A stretch of 64,000 nucleotides of DNA from Pedobacter sp. N36a. GTDB lineage: Bacteria; Bacteroidota; Bacteroidia; Sphingobacteriales; Sphingobacteriaceae. Numbering within the stretch: position 1 is the first letter of the stretch; each line of letters opens with the position of its first letter. The position numbers and the translations under genes are program-made. A model generated the notes under the pieces. That model saw only the letters and a program-made list of their open reading frames with translations, did no database searches and was not told the origin of the DNA. Below, piece after piece: positions 1-9,580 of the stretch. Where the stretch lies: positions 124,001 through 188,000 of the forward strand of contig NZ_JACSZW010000006.1 of NCBI RefSeq assembly GCF_014472395.1. Reading direction: 5' to 3'.

Positions 1-771
1 GTTGGTATTGTTTCAGCGGAACTCGGTGAGTTTCTAGCCAGCAAGATCTTTAAAGATCAGGGAGTGAATTTCCCGCTACTGAGTTCCCCGATTCTCAGAG
101 GTTCCCCGCCCAGCTTTCTGGAAATGCATTTAGGATATGCCTTCATGACCTCAGGAGATCTGTCGCCTTTGATGCAAAATGGTGCTTTTGCTCGTCCAGG
201 ATTTAACCTGGGTGTTGAGGGGGCATGGTTTCCGTCAAAACATATCGGGATTGGCGGTGAATTTGCTTTTGCCAGTTTCCCTGTCAGTTCAAATCAAATA
301 CTTTCTGAGCAAGGCATCAAAAAAGTGCCTGATCATAATTACGTCCAGGCATTGGGAACATCCTATTTTCATATTGGTAGTTATTTTAGCTTGCCTCTCT
401 CTAACCAATGGGTTATTACAGGTAAATTGGCTACTGGGATTGCATTAGCAAGTAATGGCAATATGATCATGGATCTCAATGAAAAATACGGAAAGCAATT
501 AAACGCGAAACAGCTTGTGGTCGCTAACTATCAATCCCAACCAGCAATGAGCCTATCTACCGGTCTGGGTATCCAGAAAATGCTCAGCAGAAATACGTCA
601 ATCAAGCTTTATGGCACCTTTTTCAAGTCCACACATCAATTTAAAACGATAGTGCCAAATCAAGCATATAATCCTGGAGTTCCTGTTTTTCAGTCACCAT
701 CGAATCAAAGTGGCAAACTTAAGAGCGATCATTTCTCCGTGGGGTTGGCTTTTACTGCGTTTATGTGGTAA
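1..771 (+). CDS. Outer-membrane beta-barrel-like protein, 5' truncated by window edge
   Basis: The reading frame is open from the first base, so the gene begins upstream and only its last 256 codons are present; a GTG at 64 is internal. The visible part has alternating aromatic/hydrophobic strands (for example GVEGAWFPSKHIGIGGEFAF and SYFHIGSYFSLPLSNQW) and ends in a strand finishing with FTAFMW, the C-terminal aromatic signature of outer-membrane barrels. I infer an outer-membrane protein of the OmpW/opacity-like size class. The function is not recognised and the missing N-terminus could carry another domain. It stops about 30 bases before a decayed gene on the opposite strand. Confidence 0.6.
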   Translation, partial: VGIVSAELGEFLASKIFKDQGVNFPLLSSPILRGSPPSFLEMHLGYAFMTSGDLSPLMQNGAFARPGFNLGVEGAWFPSKHIGIGGEFAFASFPVSSNQILSEQGIKKVPDHNYVQALGTSYFHIGSYFSLPLSNQWVITGKLATGIALASNGNMIMDLNEKYGKQLNAKQLVVANYQSQPAMSLSTGLGIQKMLSRNTSIKLYGTFFKSTHQFKTIVPNQAYNPGVPVFQSPSNQSGKLKSDHFSVGLAFTAFMW

Positions 772-801
772 AATCTGCTAAAATTCAGTATTATGTTTGC
801 T

Positions 802-1079
802 TTACATGAGGACAAATACCGCCATAATCATTCCAATGGTCCTTCGGAATTCAGCGTGCTTGCGGTTAAAAGCATCATACTGGCTCCAAAAAGCAATTGC
901 AATATCCTTCTTTGGCTGTCCTCAAAAAAAGATCGATCAAAAAAGAAGTTCCGTTACCTTCATCTGCGTACATCTTGAATAAGGAAGCGCACACAAAGGG
1001 TATATTAATTAGAAAAATCCCCAGGATCTCTGGTATTCTAAGAACATCAAGCGTATCAATTCTTGTTTTTTTGTAACAT
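802..1079 (-). pseudogene. Decayed N-terminal fragment of a DUF418 membrane protein gene
   Basis: Read on the minus strand, an ATG at 1079 followed by a run of A leads, after a frame change, into KKTRIDTLDVLR then ILGIFLINIP, which resembles the start of DUF418 (YeiB-like) membrane proteins (usual form RIDxLDxLRGFAxLGIxxxNI). After a run of eight T the sense continues in another frame as FFEDSQRRILQLLFGASM, like the conserved FxxLFSxLFG segment of that family. Stops follow in all frames within about 90 codons, while DUF418 proteins normally have about 350-400 residues. I read it as a relic with homopolymer frameshifts and loss of the C-terminal three quarters. It lies just downstream of the czcA-like gene. 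Confidence 0.5.
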
Positions 1080-1085
1080 ATTGTT

Positions 1086-4000
1086 TTATCCTTGAGTATG
1101 AACTTTTCTGATCTGTGTTGGGCTCTTTTTATAAGACCAGAAGCAGACAATAGGAAAGATGAAAAGATTGAAAATGGTATTTGTAATGAGTCCGCCGATG
1201 ACTACAATGGCTAATGGTTTAGAAGCTTCTGATCCTATTCCCGATGAAATGGCGGCCGGCAATAAACCAATCGCGGCCATCATCGCTGTCATGATCACCG
1301 ACCGAAGGCGGTCTTCCACCCCATTACGTAATGCATCCACGAAAGTGATTCTGGGATCGGATCTTAATTCTTCCATGTTACTTTTAAATTTGGACAACAA
1401 GATCACCCCGTTCTGAATACAAATACCAAATAAAGCAATAAAGCCGATTCCTGCAGATATGCTAAAGTTAATGTTGGTAATTAATAGGGCCAGTATTCCT
1501 CCAGTGATTGCAAACGGCACATTATTTAGAACGAGTAAGGAATCTTTAATGGAGCCAAAGAGTACAAATAAAATAAAAAAGATCACCAGCAGGCAGATAG
1601 GTACGACCATTTGCAGGCGGGCTGTAGCACGTTGCTGGTTTTCAAAATCTCCAGCCCATTCTAAGAAGATGCCCTTGTCGATTTTTACCTTTTCTTTTAT
1701 TTTCTGTTGTGCCTCATCTATAGTGCTCCCCATATCACGGCCTCGGATTGAGAACTTAATGGCACCATAACGCATCCCTTTATCACGATAAATGATACTT
1801 GGGCCAATCTTTTTCTCTATGGAGGCGATTTCCCTCAGAGGAATTTTCGTGCCTGAAAGTGTCGTTACCCTCAGGTCACCAATGGATTCGCCATTATTCC
1901 TGAAATTTTCCGGATAACGTATTCTTAAGTCAAATTTGCGTTCCCCTTCATATATCTGGGTTGCAGCTTGCCCACCGATTGCCATTTGAATGATCGCATT
2001 GGCGTCGGCCGCGGTCACCCCGTAGACGGCCATCTTGGTCTGATCAAGTTTAATAAGCAGTTCGGGCTGGCCAAGATTATATAGGATTGCCAGATCCTGT
2101 ACGCCTTCAATACGCTTCATGACTTGATAGATCATTTTTTCTTTTTCTTCAGTGACTTTAAGATCCGGGCCAAAAGTTTTGATAACTATTGAGCCCTTTA
2201 CACCCGAGACCTCTTCGGCAACATTGTCAGAAATGGGTTGGGAAAAATTTAGATCTATCCCCGGGAAAATTTTGAGTTTTTCATTCATCATTCCGATGAG
2301 TTGATCTTTAGTGATTTTATTTTTCCATTCATTTTTTGGGTATAGGTCTACTAAAAATTCCTGGTTGTAGAACCCTGTTGCATCACTGCCACCATCTGGT
2401 CTGCCGGTCTGGGAAATCACCTGTTTGACCTCAGGGAAATCAAGAAAAATCTTTCGCATCTGATCCGATAATTTGACAGATTCTGTTAGAGAAGTACTCA
2501 AAGGCCCCGTTGCTCTCACATAAATGGAACCTTCATTCAACTGGGGCAGAAATTCAGTGCCAACAAATTTGAAACAAAACAGGCCTGCAAGCATTACGGA
2601 TATGGCCAGAAAAAAACTGGTTCTTTTATGCTTAAAACAAACATCAAATGTTGAAATACAGCTGCGACTAAGCCAGAGGATAAAGAAATTGTGCTTTTCG
2701 CGAACATTCTTTCTCAATAGGACACTCGCCATTACCGGTACTAAAGTAAAAGTGAGCAGTAAGGCACCCAGCAAAGCGAACCCTAAAGTCCAGGCCAGCG
2801 GAGAAAACATTTTTCCTTCTACTTTTTGAAAACTAAAAATGGGCAAAAGGCCTGCGATGATGATCATTTTGGCAAAGAAAATCCCCTTTCCATTTACAAG
2901 GCATGCCTTTTTTATCAGGCTCAGTTTGCTTAACTTGTTGAATTTTTCCATTCCCAGTTCCTTTGCCCGGTAATCCAGCATAACGAAAATCCCTTCCATC
3001 ATCACTACCGCACCATCGATAATGATCCCGAAATCTATCGCTCCCATGGAGAGTAAGTTGGCCGGCATACCTTTCAACCGTAAACAAATAAAGGCAAAAA
3101 GTAGGGCTAGGGGAATGACTGCTGCAACGATCACCGTGGTTCTCCAGTCTGCCATAAATAGAAATACGACAAGGGTAACCAGTACAATACCTTCCATCAT
3201 ATTGTGAAAGACGGTATTGGTTGCATAATTGATCAGTACTTCCCGGTCGTAGAAGGTTTTAATCTTCACATCATCAGGTAAAATGTCGTTATTCAAACGA
3301 TCAATGGTGACCTTTAATTTTGCAATTACCTCAATGGGATTTTCACCTTTACGCATCTGTACGATTCCCTCTACAACGTCGGGATCGAGATCCCTGCCTA
3401 CCTGTCCAAGTCTGGGTAAGGACGACTCTGTTACTTCCCCGATATTCTTCACAGATACAGGAAGCCCCTTAATATGGGTAATAATGATGTTTTTTATTTC
3501 ATCTATGTTATTCAGAAGCCCGATTCCACGCACAACAAAAGCCTGCCCATTCTGCTCGATCACATCACCTCCCACGTTTACATTACTTTTTGATACTGCT
3601 GCGAAAATTTCAACGGGGGTTACCCCAAATTCCAGAGCCTTTTTAGGATCAATTGTAATCTGATAGGTTTTGGTTTCACCGCCGAAGCTGCTTACATCTG
3701 CCACACCCGGAACAGCCCTGATCTCTTTTTCTACTATCCATTGCTGGATAGTCTTTAATTCTTTTACTGATTTTCTGTTACTGGTTAAGGTAAATCTGAA
3801 AATCTCCCCAGTGGGGCCATATGGGGGTTGAATTACTGGAAGAATACCATCCGGAAGACCGGCAGTGCCGATCAGATTGCCCACCTGCATCCTTGCAAAT
3901 GCATAATCCACATCGTCCATAAAACTTATTTTGGTGACAGAGAGGCCAAAAAGAGAAGATGACCTGACCGTCATTTTTTTTTCTGCCGGGTTCATGGCAA

Positions 4001-4220
4001 TTTCAATGGGCCGGGTAATGAATTTTTCTACCTCTTCGGCGCTTCTGCCCGGCCATTGGGTAATGATGGTAACTGTGGTATTTGTGACATCAGGGAAGGC
4101 ATCAATGGGGGTATTTTTAAAACTGATGTAGCCGGTTACAGCTAGTAGAAAAGTCACAAAAAAAATAAAAAACTTATTTTTTAATGAAAAAGTGAGGACA
4201 GATTTAATGAATTTATTCAC
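1086..4220 (-). CDS. czcA: CzcA/CusA-type heavy-metal efflux RND permease
   Basis: This 1044-residue protein has the length and layout of inner-membrane RND pumps of the HME class: a first TM helix at 15-34, a large periplasmic loop, a TM block around 340-540, a second periplasmic loop and a C-terminal TM block from about 860. The HME proton-relay motif is visible as DFGIIIDGAVVMMEG, giving Asp396, Asp402 and Glu409 by my count. The family usually has Asn after that Glu; here it is Gly. It should export divalent cations (Co/Zn/Cd, or Cu/Ag) through the adaptor and TolC partner encoded just upstream; which metal cannot be told. It is the last gene of a three-gene operon, 24 bases after the adaptor gene. 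Confidence 0.93.
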   Translation of the reverse strand: MNKFIKSVLTFSLKNKFFIFFVTFLLAVTGYISFKNTPIDAFPDVTNTTVTIITQWPGRSAEEVEKFITRPIEIAMNPAEKKMTVRSSSLFGLSVTKISFMDDVDYAFARMQVGNLIGTAGLPDGILPVIQPPYGPTGEIFRFTLTSNRKSVKELKTIQQWIVEKEIRAVPGVADVSSFGGETKTYQITIDPKKALEFGVTPVEIFAAVSKSNVNVGGDVIEQNGQAFVVRGIGLLNNIDEIKNIIITHIKGLPVSVKNIGEVTESSLPRLGQVGRDLDPDVVEGIVQMRKGENPIEVIAKLKVTIDRLNNDILPDDVKIKTFYDREVLINYATNTVFHNMMEGIVLVTLVVFLFMADWRTTVIVAAVIPLALLFAFICLRLKGMPANLLSMGAIDFGIIIDGAVVMMEGIFVMLDYRAKELGMEKFNKLSKLSLIKKACLVNGKGIFFAKMIIIAGLLPIFSFQKVEGKMFSPLAWTLGFALLGALLLTFTLVPVMASVLLRKNVREKHNFFILWLSRSCISTFDVCFKHKRTSFFLAISVMLAGLFCFKFVGTEFLPQLNEGSIYVRATGPLSTSLTESVKLSDQMRKIFLDFPEVKQVISQTGRPDGGSDATGFYNQEFLVDLYPKNEWKNKITKDQLIGMMNEKLKIFPGIDLNFSQPISDNVAEEVSGVKGSIVIKTFGPDLKVTEEKEKMIYQVMKRIEGVQDLAILYNLGQPELLIKLDQTKMAVYGVTAADANAIIQMAIGGQAATQIYEGERKFDLRIRYPENFRNNGESIGDLRVTTLSGTKIPLREIASIEKKIGPSIIYRDKGMRYGAIKFSIRGRDMGSTIDEAQQKIKEKVKIDKGIFLEWAGDFENQQRATARLQMVVPICLLVIFFILFVLFGSIKDSLLVLNNVPFAITGGILALLITNINFSISAGIGFIALFGICIQNGVILLSKFKSNMEELRSDPRITFVDALRNGVEDRLRSVIMTAMMAAIGLLPAAISSGIGSEASKPLAIVVIGGLITNTIFNLFIFPIVCFWSYKKSPTQIRKVHTQG

Positions 4221-4244
4221 AGGATTGTAAGAATGAAGTTTAAA

Positions 4245-5351
4245 TTAGTTTTTAAGAGATTGGTATAGGTAAACCTGTCTGGAGGCGATAATCCGATCTC
4301 CGGCATTAAGCCCTTTGTGAATAAACACCTTGTCCTCAACTCTTTTGGCTAGCTCGACCTCCTGCACACGGAGGTGGGCCTTTTTATCAAGTACCAAAAC
4401 ATAGTTCCGCTCGTTATCAAAAACCAGACACCGGCTATTGATAAATGGTAAATTTTCGCCTGATTGGCCACTTACATTTATATTGGCGAACATTCCGGGT
4501 TTCAGCATATAATTCGGATTCCGGATCTTTACCCTTGCCCGCATTACCCTGCTGTCCTGATCCAGGATGTCATATATCTTATCAATCTTACCGTCAAAAC
4601 TTTTTTCTGGATAGGAAATGGTGGTGATTTTTACCTCATCACCGGCCCTTACTTTCGAAATATCAGATTCATAAATATTCAAAATGGCCCAAACTGTGGA
4701 AAGATCCGCAACGGTAAATAGGTTCTGAGTGTTGTCTGTACGTACCTGCATATTCGTGGTAATATTTTTTTCAACCACAAAACCTGAGATGGGAGCCCTT
4801 AGTTCATATGCCAGGGTAGAGTTGCCCTTGTTGATACCCATCACAATTTTACTCCTCTTGATTTCTGCCTGTGCTTTTTGATATTCTCCTTTTGCGAACT
4901 CAAGATCCTTTTTAGAGGCAAGGCCACTTTTATAAAGATCTTCTGTTACCTCTAATGCCCTGTGGCTATTCTTTAGCTCTGCCCGGGAAGAAACTGCATC
5001 TTTTGCAAACCCGGCCATTTCCGGGCTTTTCAGCGTGGTTAACAATTGTCCTTTTCTTACGGCATCACCTTGCTGTACGGTTACAGCACCAGCTATGCCG
5101 CTGACTAGGGGATAAATTTTGATCATTTTACTTTCATCAGCCTGGATTTTACCACTTAAAGTAATTAAGGAACTTTGTTTGGCCGTTTTTACCGTGTCAA
5201 CCAAAAGTTGTTTGATCAATGTTTTGGTCACGGTAAACTTCCTGTTCTTTTCTTTTTTATTTTCAGGCTGGTTCTGACACCCCATTGAGCTTACAGCCAG
5301 GAATGCACAGATGGCCAGCAAAACATATCTGTTTGAAAATTGATTGTTCAT
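4245..5351 (-). CDS. czcB: RND efflux periplasmic adaptor (membrane fusion) lipoprotein, CzcB/CusB type
   Basis: The protein has 368 residues. The N-terminus is a lipoprotein signal (hydrophobic stretch then SSMGC, Cys at about 25), so it is anchored in a membrane and acts in the periplasm. After a basic stretch come the first half of a barrel-sandwich lipoyl domain (SGIAGAVTVQQGDAVRKGQ), an alpha-hairpin (about 115-170), the second lipoyl half (LRAPISGFVVEKNITTNMQV) and beta-barrel and membrane-proximal domains. This is the classic HlyD/CusB order. It bridges the inner-membrane pump to the outer-membrane channel. No His- or Met-rich metal-binding N-terminal region is visible. It lies 9 bases after the tolC-like gene and 24 before the pump gene, so the three are almost certainly co-transcribed. 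Confidence 0.92.
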   Translation of the reverse strand: MNNQFSNRYVLLAICAFLAVSSMGCQNQPENKKEKNRKFTVTKTLIKQLLVDTVKTAKQSSLITLSGKIQADESKMIKIYPLVSGIAGAVTVQQGDAVRKGQLLTTLKSPEMAGFAKDAVSSRAELKNSHRALEVTEDLYKSGLASKKDLEFAKGEYQKAQAEIKRSKIVMGINKGNSTLAYELRAPISGFVVEKNITTNMQVRTDNTQNLFTVADLSTVWAILNIYESDISKVRAGDEVKITTISYPEKSFDGKIDKIYDILDQDSRVMRARVKIRNPNYMLKPGMFANINVSGQSGENLPFINSRCLVFDNERNYVLVLDKKAHLRVQEVELAKRVEDKVFIHKGLNAGDRIIASRQVYLYQSLKN

Positions 5352-5360
5352 TTTAAATGT

Positions 5361-6647
5361 TTAAGGATTATAGAATTGACTCGCCGTTAAAAAATTGAGT
5401 TTTTCCAAAGAGTTGATTCTTTGGAGTTGGAGGTTGTTCGTTTGAATGACATTCGCTTTGAATGAAGTATACAAATCCAAAAATTCTACCAGGCTGATGT
5501 TACGTTTTTCATAATTTTTATATACTTCGGTTATCAGCCGCTCATAGTCGTTCTTGAATTTAGGATCTAATGTATTGTATATGTTTTCAAGCTTCATGGC
5601 ATCCTCATAGCTGCTCAACAATTCATTTTCAATTGCATTTTGCTGCTCCTGTAATAACACTTTACTTTGGTCTAAGGCCACTCTAGCTAACCTGATATTG
5701 CCCTGGTTCCTGTTAAAGACCGGCAATCCAATGGCAATTCCCCCTGAAATATATTTAAGACCGTATCCGGCTTTTTTATCATAATTGAGAGAAAAGGTGA
5801 TGTCCGGATAAGCTATAGCTTTTTGAAGCCTCAGGTTAAGTCCGTTGTAATTGATGTTGGACCTGGCCATTTTTAGGTCCTGCCTGTTTAAAAGGGCAGA
5901 ATCCAGTAAAGTTTGATAGGGTATTTTAGCGATTTGAATGTTAATGGTCATCTCAATAGGGAAAACCGGTTTGATCACCATTTTCTTATCTGCACCAATG
6001 AGTTGCCTCAGTTCTCCCTGAAGGGTGTTTGTCTGTGTGACCAGGTTAACCTGATCAGTCTGAATGGAATATACTAGGGACTGTATTCTTAGTACTTCCT
6101 TTTGTGAAATATTTCCCTTTTGATAGAGCAGCTTGAAGCCCTGAAGTGTTTTTTGTAGCGCCCGGATCTCCTGTTCATATAAATGGATGGATTTCTCCAG
6201 AAAATAAAGATTGAAAAAATTGCTCCTTAAACTGAACTTTAAAGTCCTCAGCAGATCAAAAAAATCATGTCTGGCATTTTCTAAATTTAGCTTTGCAAGT
6301 TGTATCCCTTTGTTTCGCTTTCCTGCTGTTAAAAGAAGCTGGGAAATCCCGTAAGTCTGCTGGCTGAAGACATTGGTATCGCGACTTTTGGTATACAGCC
6401 CATTGCTAAATGAGAAGGTTGGATTGCTGAAAAGTTTCGAAGTGATGAGTTCCGCACTTGCTTTATCAATATTGTAATGCTGGGCCATCAATTTGAGGTT
6501 ATTCTGTATAAACCGGGTCTCCATTTGGGAAAGGGACAAGCTCAGCGTGTCTCTCTTTTGAGCACAAACCTTTAAGGTTGATAGGGAAATTAAAATGACC
6601 ATAAAAAGCTGAAGAATTCTAGATTTCGAAATATGAAATGTTAACAT
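5361..6647 (-). CDS. czcC: TolC-family outer-membrane efflux channel, CzcC type
   Basis: The protein has 428 residues with a signal peptide ending near VCAQ. It contains two repeats of long amphipathic helices (about 35-225 and 240-425), as in TolC/CzcC outer-membrane factors, including the internal repeat motif ARSNINYNGLNLRLQKAIAYP then a GLPVFNRNQGNIRLA segment, the hallmark of this family in Bacteroidota. It provides the trimeric exit duct for the pump. It is the first gene of the efflux operon. The 180 bases upstream separate it from the divergent mprF-like gene and must hold its promoter; I saw no metalloregulator gene (no MerR, ArsR or CzcRS) beside it. Confidence 0.9.
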   Translation of the reverse strand: MLTFHISKSRILQLFMVILISLSTLKVCAQKRDTLSLSLSQMETRFIQNNLKLMAQHYNIDKASAELITSKLFSNPTFSFSNGLYTKSRDTNVFSQQTYGISQLLLTAGKRNKGIQLAKLNLENARHDFFDLLRTLKFSLRSNFFNLYFLEKSIHLYEQEIRALQKTLQGFKLLYQKGNISQKEVLRIQSLVYSIQTDQVNLVTQTNTLQGELRQLIGADKKMVIKPVFPIEMTINIQIAKIPYQTLLDSALLNRQDLKMARSNINYNGLNLRLQKAIAYPDITFSLNYDKKAGYGLKYISGGIAIGLPVFNRNQGNIRLARVALDQSKVLLQEQQNAIENELLSSYEDAMKLENIYNTLDPKFKNDYERLITEVYKNYEKRNISLVEFLDLYTSFKANVIQTNNLQLQRINSLEKLNFLTASQFYNP

Positions 6648-6826
6648 TGGATGTACCGTTGTTTAAGGGTTTGGCTCTAAGACACCCTGCCTAAAGAATA
6701 GTCCTAACCAAGTTCTCCTCACAAGCTGAAAGTCACAATTTGCGCCTCGCTGTAAAAGCGAATGATCGCACAAAGCTGGTCAGCATTCGAGTAAAGTGTC
6801 TCGTTGTATTATGGATCCTCCCAGAC

Positions 6827-9517
6827 ATGCAGATTAGCATGGATAGCATTTCATTGGGACTTTTTTTACCCTTGATTGTCTTGGTGCTGAAGGGAATTCT
6901 ATTCCTACCGGATCTGAAAAACTTACCTTATATGCGTCTATATCTGTTTCCCCTAAAAATAATTGTGATTCTGGCTATGGGGATACTAATGACTTTCTTT
7001 CTATATCATGAGCAGCAGGAAATCCGGGAGGCTTTCACTTTGATCAGTACATTGAACTTGTGTATCGTTATCGGTATCAGTCTGACAGTAGTTTATATTT
7101 ACCTACAGGGCTACCTCTATGTGTCTAGTTTTCGAGTCCTGAATGCCCGGGTGGATATTTTCAGTGCAACGCGTCTTTTCCTGAAACGCAATCTGCTGAG
7201 TGTTTTTCTGCCGGCCGGAGGCTTTAGTTCCCTCGTTTTCTTCTCCAAAGAAATCAGTGACCATGGGATGTCTAAGGCCACCATTAACCTGGCCTCGTTT
7301 GTTTACGCGGTCACCGGTATTGGTTCTTTGTTGCTATTGTCCTTTCCGGTCCTTTTCTGGTATCACCTCTCAGGAGAAAGCAGCGCGAATATGTGGATAA
7401 ACATCACTGGGCTTAGTGTTCTGCTACTGTTTTTGGGTCTGCTGGCATGGTCTTTTTCCAAAAGAGGCGTTGTTTATAACTGCCTTTACCGTTTTTTCCC
7501 TTCTGTTGACGGGCTTGTAGAGCGGATGCAGGAAGTGAGGCTGACAGGTTTCCGCTGGATTCAGCCGCTGTTGATTGCGCTCCTTACGGAGGTTGTGGGC
7601 ATTGCACATGTATACATCGCGATGTTGGCATTGGACCTGAGCCCTGACATGGGTATATGCATTTGCGCATATACCATAGGTACATTGTTTTACTGCTTTT
7701 CACCATTGTTAAAGGGGCTAGGTACCGTTGAAGTTTCTATGGTACTGGTCTTTATGGGGGCGGGATTTAATGAAGCCCAGGCTATTTCGGTTACGCTTTT
7801 GTACCGGGCCTTTGAGTTCTGGCTACCACTACTGGCTGGTATGGTCAGCTTTTTTATGAAAAAAAACAATATTCTGATCCGCTTGCTCCCGGCGGTATTT
7901 GTTTTTTTACTCGGGATGGTCAACATTATCTCTGTATTTAGTCCTGCTATTACATCCCGGATAAAGTTAATCGGACAGTTTATACCCTTTGTAGGAATAA
8001 ATTTTTCCAGTGCGATGATTTTGTCATTGGGTGTTTTGCTGGGAATCTGTTCTGTGTTTTTGATCAGGGGCGTAAAGAACGCTTGGTACCTGGTTTTTGG
8101 CATGGTTGCACTTTCATTTATTGGCAATCTTACTAAGGGATTTGACTATGAAGAATCGCTTTTAGCCCTATTGGTCATGGTGATTCTGTTGATTTCCTAT
8201 CCGCATTATTATGTCAAACGTCATAGGAGTATTCGCGAGCTGCGGCCCGCTTTACTTTTCTGGACTCTGTTGGTTGTATTGTCATATGGTGTGCTGGGTT
8301 TTTACTTCCTTCAAAAAAGACATTTCAATATGGATTTTACCTTTGCAGGTGCCATAGAAAGCACGCTGAACGGTTTTGTTTTGCTCAACATGCATCTGCC
8401 GGAACCACAAACCTTCTTTGGCAGGTTTTTCCTTCACTCTCTGAATTTTCTGGGTATCGGTTTTCTCGCAGTATTATTCTGGCGCATGACTGCTCCCTAC
8501 GCGCCCTCTTTACACAGCCTAAAGAAAAATACCCATAGGGCCGAAGTGCTGTTAGATCGTTATGGCATATCCCCGGTAGATTATTTTAAAGTGGATGGTG
8601 ATAAACATCATTTTTTTTGTAAGCAGGTCGAAGGTTTTGTGGCTTTCAGCATCTCTTCGGGTTTTGCGCTTGTGCTGGAAGGCCCAGTTTGTAAGCATGC
8701 CCCGGACCAGATCCGGGCAGTAATAAGCGAATTTGAGTGCTTTTGTCAGACTAAAGGGCTGCGCCCGGTTTATTATCGGGTAGATGCATGTCAAAACCAG
8801 ATGTTCAAGGGGCTGGGGAAGAAATCCTTCCACATCGGCCAGGAGGCACTTGTCGACGTGCAGGCATTTTCTCTTGAAGGGAAGAAGAGAAAGTCATTGC
8901 GTAATGCCGTCAATAAACTGACCAGGGAAGGTTATCAGCCAAAAATCTACAAAGCTCCCATCCCGCAAGAGGTGATGCTTCAGCTGGAGTTCATTTCGGA
9001 TTGCTGGCTAAGGGACACCAGGCGACAGGAGCGGGGATTCTCGCAAGGCGTATTTGATCCCCTTAAATTGAAATATCATGACATCATTACGCTTGAAAAC
9101 AGGCAAGGGAAGGTTATCGCATTTTTAAATATTATTCCTAATTATGCGCCAGGGGAAGCTACCTACGACTTAATCCGCAAGCTCGATGGAGCATGTGGAG
9201 GTAATATGGATATGCTGATCTTAAAATTTATTGACTACTGCAAGGATCTGGGATACAGCCGTCTTAATATGGGCTTGGCGCCTTTCTCAGGTGTAACCAG
9301 TCATTCCGCAATGTCGGGAAAATTGCTGGGTGTTCTTTATAAGGTTCTTCCCCCGATACGTGCATGGCAGGGCATTCGGGATTTTAAAGACAAATTTGAT
9401 CCCAGCTGGCATGATAAATTCCTGATTTATGAACATGACTATGATCTGTTGTTATTACCTGCTGCCTTGAATAGTGTTATGCGCACAAATGCCAGACCGG
9501 CAAAACGATCTTTCTAA
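6827..9517 (+). CDS. mprF: MprF-type phosphatidylglycerol lysyltransferase/flippase (bifunctional)
   Basis: The protein has 896 residues from the ATG at 6827; the frame is open back to a TTG at 6740, and an ATG at 6839 is equally plausible because no ribosome site is visible. The N-terminal half holds about 12-14 membrane segments of the UPF0104 flippase type (motif FSPLLKGLGTVEVSMVLV). The C-terminal third is the soluble DUF2156/GNAT-like synthase domain with LVLEGPVCKH, RKSLRNAVNKL and GYSRLNMGLAPFSGV. The family transfers Lys (or another amino acid) from tRNA to phosphatidylglycerol and flips the product, lowering the surface charge and protecting against cationic peptides. Its length fits bifunctional MprF (about 840-880). 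The amino acid used cannot be told from sequence. Confidence 0.9.
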   Translation: MQISMDSISLGLFLPLIVLVLKGILFLPDLKNLPYMRLYLFPLKIIVILAMGILMTFFLYHEQQEIREAFTLISTLNLCIVIGISLTVVYIYLQGYLYVSSFRVLNARVDIFSATRLFLKRNLLSVFLPAGGFSSLVFFSKEISDHGMSKATINLASFVYAVTGIGSLLLLSFPVLFWYHLSGESSANMWINITGLSVLLLFLGLLAWSFSKRGVVYNCLYRFFPSVDGLVERMQEVRLTGFRWIQPLLIALLTEVVGIAHVYIAMLALDLSPDMGICICAYTIGTLFYCFSPLLKGLGTVEVSMVLVFMGAGFNEAQAISVTLLYRAFEFWLPLLAGMVSFFMKKNNILIRLLPAVFVFLLGMVNIISVFSPAITSRIKLIGQFIPFVGINFSSAMILSLGVLLGICSVFLIRGVKNAWYLVFGMVALSFIGNLTKGFDYEESLLALLVMVILLISYPHYYVKRHRSIRELRPALLFWTLLVVLSYGVLGFYFLQKRHFNMDFTFAGAIESTLNGFVLLNMHLPEPQTFFGRFFLHSLNFLGIGFLAVLFWRMTAPYAPSLHSLKKNTHRAEVLLDRYGISPVDYFKVDGDKHHFFCKQVEGFVAFSISSGFALVLEGPVCKHAPDQIRAVISEFECFCQTKGLRPVYYRVDACQNQMFKGLGKKSFHIGQEALVDVQAFSLEGKKRKSLRNAVNKLTREGYQPKIYKAPIPQEVMLQLEFISDCWLRDTRRQERGFSQGVFDPLKLKYHDIITLENRQGKVIAFLNIIPNYAPGEATYDLIRKLDGACGGNMDMLILKFIDYCKDLGYSRLNMGLAPFSGVTSHSAMSGKLLGVLYKVLPPIRAWQGIRDFKDKFDPSWHDKFLIYEHDYDLLLLPAALNSVMRTNARPAKRSF

Positions 9518-9580
9518 ACCAAACGAACTTCCCCTATCATAGAGGTCGTTGTAGTGAACCTCCCTGCTTTTTTGGGTTAT

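Noticed and set aside
793..982. Two overlapping plus-strand frames (61 codons each)
   Set aside because: They are antisense to the DUF418 relic and show no protein-like pattern.
3283..3663. 126-codon plus-strand frame
   Set aside because: Antisense shadow of the czcA-like gene.
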